This document shows, one piece after another, positions 62,001 to 64,000 of a stretch of 64,000 nt of DNA. The position numbers were made by a program, and so were the translations under genes. Each line of letters opens with the position of its first letter. The stretch's first letter is position 1. This DNA comes from Lampris incognitus (Eukaryota; Chordata; Actinopteri; Lampriformes; Lampridae), in contig NC_079214.1 of assembly GCF_029633865.1 (NCBI RefSeq), positions 20,428,950 to 20,492,949 on the forward strand, given 5' to 3'. The notes beneath the pieces were generated by a model. The model was not told the origin of the DNA, made no database searches, and saw only the letters and a list, made by a program, of their open reading frames with translations.

Positions 62001-63461
62001 GGCCTTGTCCCTGAAAGCCAAAGACGGAGTAGGGAAATAGGGCGAGAAAAAAGGTGCAAAGTTGAGAGAGAAGAAACGAAAGTGAAAAGAGAGTAAGAAA
62101 TAGAGGAGTGGGAGATAGAAAAAAAAAAACAGGGATAAAGAAGGGGAAGAGAGAGGATAATAGAGAAAGGGAATAAAACAGAGATGAAGGGAGAGGAGTA
62201 AGGAAAATTTAAAAAGCAAGAGAATGAAAAGGTGACTGTTAACACCCTGAGCATTTGAAAACACAGATGGGCTATATATGATCAAATTCTCCCCCAAAAT
62301 CATTTTAACTCAATTATTCCGCTCATCCCTGTTCAATTCACATCTGCTGAATTGGAAGTCTGTGGGGTTTATTTAATACACATAGAAATAAAGCCTGGTG
62401 GCCAAATTAGGTTGGAAGCCTCTACGTGTTATGGCGTCAGGCTACACGGTGGAGTCAAACATTCATTTCCGAGCAACGTGACGTGCAGTTGGAGAATAAA
62501 ATGTATACATGAGATTTACACTGTGGTGATGTTTGACTTCGAAAGAAATAGTCTACTACAGTGTGTCCTCTTTGGCACTACAGTGTATAATTTAATAATT
62601 CAAGCCAACATCACAATCCTCAATTTGTAGTCCAGAGGAGGATTGTGATAAGGACAGCAGAACTGAAGAGGTGCGGTGATGGCTCCGGCTGAATTTTAAT
62701 GTCTAGATCCTCTACTATGATTGTGAAGCTTAAAATTCAATGCATGTGGTCGTGTGGAAATTGTATTCAAACCAAAGCAATGTACAGAAGTAAGAAGAGA
62801 CAAAGACAGAGACAGAAAGATATAGAGACAGATTTTTTTTTCAATTTTAGATAGATAGCTGTGGTCATATGAGAGCAAGTGCTTCTTGTACCATGAAGAA
62901 GTCGAGTAAGATACCCCACCTAAAAAAATTGCAGTTCTGTCTCAGACAGTTTCATTTGCATAATTAACATTGGTCTCCAGGGTGTTTTGTAATGCAGTAT
63001 GGTTTGGAAATCATTTGACATTGTCAAGAAAGACTACATGCAAAGCACAAGGAGGAACTCTTATCTGAGTTGGAGAATCAATAGTTGAACAGGTACTTGT
63101 AATGCTATGTCCATAAGAATGAGATTTATAAGTTTGACCTTTGAGGTCCTTTGAATTTTGTTAATGAGATGAGAAGCAAAATCTTTTATAGTTAAATGCA
63201 TTTCCCACGGTCAGTCGGTGTTTTTCGGTGACATTTTAGGTTTAACTCCCTAAATATGAACAATTGTGCACTGACTAACCGGATGGCTGTGATGAGACTC
63301 TTAATGGAGTCTGACACGGTGCGGGAGTGGCCAGCAAGAACAGACCAAGTAGGTGGGTCTTTAGGGTTGATCACCAATGAGCGTGCAGTTCTCAGCAGGT
63401 CAGTTGAACTGTCCAACATGGAGCGTGCCGAGTGGAGGATGGGCTCCTGAGCTGCAGTGCC
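36943..63461 (-). CDS. tln2: talin-2, C-terminal half (20 exons, gene continues beyond right edge)
   Basis: Talin links integrin tails to F-actin at adhesions; TLN2 is the form prominent in muscle and brain. Coding exons, in transcription order: 63280-63461, 61878-62010, 60377-60478, 59796-59966, 59181-59327, 56907-57008, 55657-55776, 54169-54315, 50795-50961, 49083-49266, 48767-48892, 46302-46418, 44663-44848, 44326-44433, 43918-44023, 43063-43187, 39368-39556, 39017-39199, 38011-38136, 36943-37068. They total 2,847 nt with all phases compatible and no internal stop, giving 948 residues, about positions 1595-2542 of the family. By family numbering this covers the end of R7, R9 (autoinhibition), R10, R11 (second integrin-binding site), R12, R13 (actin-binding THATCH domain) and the dimerization helix. 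The linker FDKADDDNVVVKTKF is TLN2-like rather than TLN1-like, and an intronic mir-190a supports TLN2. Which teleost paralogue (2a or 2b) it is cannot be told. The N-terminal FERM head lies outside the window. Confidence 0.96.
37245..37651 (-). mobile_element. tRNA-derived SINE (family 1), head truncated
   Basis: Same family, in the last tln2 intron between the two final coding exons. The first part of the tRNA head is missing. A short GACTTGC repeat flanks it (37238-37244, 37652-37658). Confidence 0.85.
38011..38136 (-). CDS. tln2: tln2 exon (R13 end and linker to dimerization helix)
   Basis: 42 codons, AAGNAVKRASDNLVR to KFVGGIAQ. The acidic ADDDNVVVKTKF segment is TLN2-type. Donor GTGAGT. 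Confidence 0.97.
39017..39199 (-). CDS. tln2: tln2 exon (R13)
   Basis: 61 codons, ARMVAAATSNLCEAAN to DSEAMRRLQ. LISSAKQVAASTAQLL is near-invariant in talins. Donor GTACAG. Confidence 0.97.
39368..39556 (-). CDS. tln2: tln2 exon (R13)
   Basis: 63 codons, QADETLDFEEQILEAA to WSQGLISA, in the core of R13. The intron before it (39,557-43,062) hosts mir-190a. Donor GTAAGT. Confidence 0.97.
40990..41039. repeat. CA microsatellite next to mir-190a
   Basis: About 25 CA units ending some 50 bp from the mir-190a hairpin. On the hairpin's other side lies a GGGA/G-rich tract (41195-41233). Confidence 0.95.
41088..41172 (-). ncRNA. mir190a: mir-190a microRNA hairpin
   Basis: On the minus strand the 5' arm mature sequence (41134-41155, seed GATATGT) and the 3' arm (41097-41117) form a long hairpin with a TTATTCAGTCC-type loop, matching vertebrate mir-190a. 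It lies in the sense orientation within the tln2 intron between exons 43063-43187 and 39368-39556. mir-190a is known to reside in a TLN2 intron in other vertebrates, so it is probably processed from the tln2 transcript. It acts in the cytoplasm as a guide RNA in Argonaute. Confidence 0.95.
41195..41233. repeat. (GGGA)n and G-run
   Basis: GGCAGGGAGGGAGGGAGGGA-type repeats ending in a run of G, about 25 bp from mir-190a. Confidence 0.9.
43063..43187 (-). CDS. tln2: tln2 exon (start of R13, actin-binding)
   Basis: SEWVDPEDPTVIAETE to LKPRAKPK; its first two bases complete the codon begun in the previous exon. WVDPEDPTVIAE marks the start of the I/LWEQ (THATCH) actin-binding module. Confidence 0.96.
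43609..43614 (-). CDS. tln2: candidate 6-nt tln2 microexon in the R12-R13 linker
   Basis: On the minus strand a pyrimidine-rich tract ending TACAG precedes ATGGTG, which is followed by GTAAGTCAGG, a near-perfect donor. Inclusion changes the junction from K-G-S-E-W to K-D-G-G-S-E-W, a two-residue insertion in frame. It lies in the intron between the last R12 exon and the first R13 exon. That it is spliced in is inferred from the sites and frame; no transcript evidence is available here. Confidence 0.6.
43918..44023 (-). CDS. tln2: tln2 exon (end of R12)
   Basis: VLQKPTTEQKQQLA to SAEAMK plus one base of a Gly/Asp codon (phase 1). It joins either the 43063-43187 exon directly or the candidate microexon between them. 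Confidence 0.95.
44326..44433 (-). CDS. tln2: tln2 exon (R12)
   Basis: 36 codons, QAAYHQEVTEEVRE to LLEHVLL. Acceptor CAG, donor GTATGT. Confidence 0.95.
44663..44848 (-). CDS. tln2: tln2 exon (R12)
   Basis: 62 codons, LFQSKDFPEKTTTPEE to ITDMLTTCK. The donor GTTCTC is unusually weak but is required by the frame and by talin homology. Confidence 0.94.
44961..45354 (-). mobile_element. tRNA/L2-type SINE (family 2), full length
   Basis: Minus-strand head CACGGTGGTACAGTGGTTAG, B-box region GGGTTCGAGCCCC, body, and ATCC-repeat tail. Perfect 13-bp duplication GCATTCACAATCA (44948-44960, 45355-45367). In a tln2 intron. Confidence 0.88.
45521..45738 (-). mobile_element. short 3' fragment of the same RTE LINE
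   Basis: 218 bp matching the 3' end of the element at 4708-5934 (CTTTCGGCTGCTCC, GCATGTCCTCTCTCAACAC), with the same trinucleotide tail. Flanked by a perfect 12-bp duplication CAAAAACTGTCT (45509-45520, 45739-45750). It lies in a tln2 intron. Confidence 0.85.
46302..46418 (-). CDS. tln2: tln2 exon (R11/R12)
   Basis: 39 codons, VMVTNVTSLLKTVK to IECIKQELT. Acceptor CAG, donor GTGTGG. Confidence 0.95.
48060..48114. repeat. three tandem 18-bp units
   Basis: GAAATGAGCACATTGTCA-type unit repeated three times in a tln2 intron. Confidence 0.85.
48767..48892 (-). CDS. tln2: tln2 exon (R11)
   Basis: 42 codons, VVLINAVKDVAKAL to YQLKGAAK. Acceptor TAG, donor GTACAG. Confidence 0.95.
49083..49266 (-). 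CDS. tln2: tln2 exon (R11)
   Basis: The first base completes the split Arg codon, then ENILKTAKALVEDTK to GSDDPETQ. Donor GTCACT is weak beyond the GT, but frame and family both fix this boundary. Confidence 0.94.
49948..50306. mobile_element. foldback element with CTAACC-rich loop
   Basis: Inverted arms of about 105 bp (CTGATATCGCCGTGTT.. to ..GGCGATATCAG, sharing CATTGCAACTGACC/CACTGCAACTGACC and TGCCTTTGCAAC) flank a loop of degenerate CTAACC/CTAACCT repeats at 50085-50165. No coding capacity. In a tln2 intron. Confidence 0.75.
50795..50961 (-). CDS. tln2: tln2 exon (R10/R11)
   Basis: VSMVLSALQAGNKG to ESFADH plus two bases of an Arg codon (phase 2). It leads into R11, which carries the second integrin-binding site in talins. 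Confidence 0.96.
52247..52829 (+). mobile_element. non-autonomous hAT element keeping only a BED zinc finger
   Basis: 583 bp with imperfect terminal inverted repeats (AAGGCTGTGCGATACGAC against TAGGGCTGTGCAGTATGAC) and an 8-bp duplication TTCGYGGT with one mismatch (52239-52246, 52830-52837). The inside frame (52459-52689) reads IIWTWFWYEKSDTHQKTI, then CKTCRTPVPTTDSN and LFYHLRKK, a ZBED-type BED finger, stopping at the expected last His. The transposase catalytic region is absent. Confidence 0.8.
54169..54315 (-). CDS. tln2: tln2 exon (R10)
   Basis: 49 codons, IGFQIKTRVQELGHG to ARSVTEK. FLVQKAGALQ is diagnostic of talin. Donor GTACGT. Confidence 0.96.
54560..54879. mobile_element. palindromic MITE, copy 2
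   Basis: Same element as 3092-3408: GGGGCCTC ends, CACACCCATGGAATTTTTTAG arm, and a shared central block with ACATCTACTGTCTACCTCTT. It sits in a tln2 intron. No clear target-site duplication. Confidence 0.75.
55657..55776 (-). CDS. tln2: tln2 exon (R10)
   Basis: 40 codons, MTKSVTSPEELGGLAS to AAHTAEPEE; the leading Met is internal to talin. Acceptor TAG, donor GTAGGG. Confidence 0.95.
56269..56742 (-). mobile_element. tRNA-derived SINE (family 1)
   Basis: Full-length copy in a tln2 intron with a perfect 12-bp duplication TTAGCATGATTT (56257-56268, 56743-56754). Confidence 0.9.
56907..57008 (-). CDS. tln2: tln2 exon (R10)
   Basis: 34 codons, LDEGTPPELEGSFVDY to AVTTQEM. Acceptor TAG, donor GTGAGA. 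A SINE sits about 165 bp downstream, in the following intron. Confidence 0.95.
58281..58405 (-). mobile_element. internally deleted SINE (family 1)
   Basis: The two ends of the family 1 SINE are joined directly (ATTACCCCACTC to TGTGTCTGTAGGG), lacking about 300 bp of body. Confidence 0.75.
58437..59032. mobile_element. DNA-transposon MITE (GGTACC-type inverted ends)
   Basis: About 596 bp with inverted ends of about 50 bp (GGCAGTTTTCCACTGTATGG.. mirrored by ..CCATGCAGTGAAAAAGGGCC; both include GACTCAACTCTACTCGC). No coding capacity and no clear target duplication. In a tln2 intron. Confidence 0.7.
59181..59327 (-). CDS. tln2: tln2 exon (R9/R10 boundary)
   Basis: 49 codons, ASHTHDAIAEAAQLM to DSIAESMSK. 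Consensus donor GTAAGT, acceptor CAG. Confidence 0.95.
59796..59966 (-). CDS. tln2: tln2 exon (R9)
   Basis: 57 codons, VSQLAGYFEPLIM to AAKEGGGNPK, phase 0 both sides. DHQQQMTFLDQTKTLAE is strongly conserved in talins. Donor GTATAT. Confidence 0.95.
60377..60478 (-). CDS. tln2: tln2 exon (R9)
   Basis: 34 codons, ALQEQLTSTVQEIG to GEAAQLGHK, phase 0 on both sides, flanked by a CAG acceptor and GTATAC donor. Confidence 0.95.
61878..62010 (-). CDS. tln2: tln2 exon with GC splice donor (start of R9)
   Basis: Encodes DKAPGQRECDSSIDN to CRDDISLE. Reading frame and family length place the 3' boundary at GAG followed by GCAAGT, a GC-AG intron. No GT donor nearby keeps the frame. R9 is the bundle that contacts the F3 head domain in autoinhibited talin. 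Confidence 0.93.
63280..63461 (-). CDS. tln2: tln2 exon (end of rod bundle R7)
   Basis: Begins GTAAQEPILHSARSML and contains NPKDPPTWSVLAGHS, a very conserved talin stretch. Acceptor CAG, donor GTTAGT. Ends in phase 2 with an Arg codon split CG|G. This is the most upstream tln2 exon in the window. Confidence 0.95.
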
Positions 63462-63679
63462 CTGTAGAAAAACAAATTCAAGACAAGCAACTTCAGTTAG
63501 ACTGTAGTTCATACATTTAAAATGTCAAAATGAAGTAATACTGTACAACGGACTTTTACTGTAGATTTTAAAACGTTTTGTCGCTCATCCAATTGGCTTC
63601 TTGTGTTCTGATGTCAACCACTGAGTGGCAATACCGGGGGGAGTGACGACAGGTTTGAAAGGCGCCAGAAGAAAGGCAC

Positions 63680-64000
63680 ACCCCCCCCCTTTTTTTCCCT
63701 CCCCATTGTATCCAGCCAATTACCCCACTCTTCTGAGCCATCCCGGTCACTGCTCCACACCCCGCTGCTGAGCCGGGGAGGGCTGCAGACTACCACATGC
63801 CTCCTCCGATACATGTGGAGTCACCAGCCGCTCCTTTTCACCTGATAGTGAGGAGTTTCGCCAGGGGGACGTAGCACATGGAGGATCATGCTATTCCTGC
63901 CAGTTCCCCCTCACCCCCAAACAGGCGCCCCGACCGACCAGTGGAGGTGCTAGTGCAGCGACCAGGACACATACCCACATCCAGCTTCCCACCCGCAGAC
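63680..64000 (-). mobile_element. tRNA-derived SINE (family 1), cut by window edge
   Basis: Body of the family 1 SINE from CCCATTGTATCCAGCCAATT to CTTCCCACCCGCAGAC; its tRNA head would lie beyond position 64000. It is in a tln2 intron. Confidence 0.85.

Noticed and set aside
61787-62303. Two 145-155 codon minus-strand open frames
   Set aside because: They run through the real tln2 exon 61878-62010 into a pyrimidine-rich intron; only the exon part is supported.

Overview
The window is vertebrate nuclear DNA, almost certainly from a ray-finned fish and probably a percomorph-type teleost. Intron-split genes with GT-AG junctions, dense tRNA-derived SINEs, hAT, RTE and LTR debris, CA microsatellites and fish-style HECT and integrase gene remnants all point there. 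I cannot name the species.

Three host genes lie on the minus strand, so they read right to left. (1) 36,943-63,461 (running off the right edge): the 3' part of talin-2 (tln2). Twenty exons of 2,847 nt encode 948 residues, from the end of rod bundle R7 through R9-R13 to the dimerization helix and stop. The identification rests on exon-by-exon protein similarity and on a mir-190a hairpin at about 41.1 kb inside an intron, the position mir-190a holds in vertebrate TLN2. (2) 10,968-21,289: a complete tropomyosin-1 gene (tpm1). It has two alternative first exons (1a muscle-type, 1b with an internal promoter) and three alternative last exons (9a striated, 9c brain-type, 9d non-muscle). Exon lengths give exactly 284, 281, 248 or 245 residues, the classical isoform sizes. 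(3) 4,009-6,286: the first three exons of fbxo22 (F-box protein); its 3' exons lie beyond the left edge. TLN2, TPM1 and FBXO22 share human chromosome 15, so this is a conserved neighbourhood.

Mobile DNA fills the rest. 0.7-2.6 kb: decayed hAT (ZBED5/FAM200-like) transposase. 4.7-5.9 kb: RTE-type LINE inside fbxo22 intron 1. 6.9-7.4 kb: a perfect hAT MITE. 8.1-10.2 kb: a cluster of tiny LTRs (132-168 bp) with TG..CA ends, 4-bp target duplications, a tRNA-Leu primer-binding site and polypurine tract, and tRNA-like A/B boxes inside the LTR. This looks like a TRIM-type retroelement family and is the most unusual mobile element here. 23.8-29.2 kb, between tpm1 and tln2: a decayed block with a DDE integrase-domain gene (plus strand), an inverted extra copy of one of its exons, and a HECT-type ubiquitin-ligase-like gene (minus strand), bracketed by near-identical direct repeats. 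52.2-52.8 kb: a non-autonomous hAT element keeping only a BED zinc finger. Six copies of one tRNA-derived SINE all lie in the same (minus) orientation.

The most interesting host observation is a candidate 6-nt microexon at 43,609-43,614 in tln2, with strong splice sites. It would insert two residues exactly in the linker between rod bundle R12 and the actin-binding R13 domain. Two introns (one in tpm1, one in tln2) use GC donors. Functionally, tpm1 and tln2 both serve the actin cytoskeleton (filament coating; integrin-actin linkage), while fbxo22 is a substrate receptor of SCF ubiquitin ligases.
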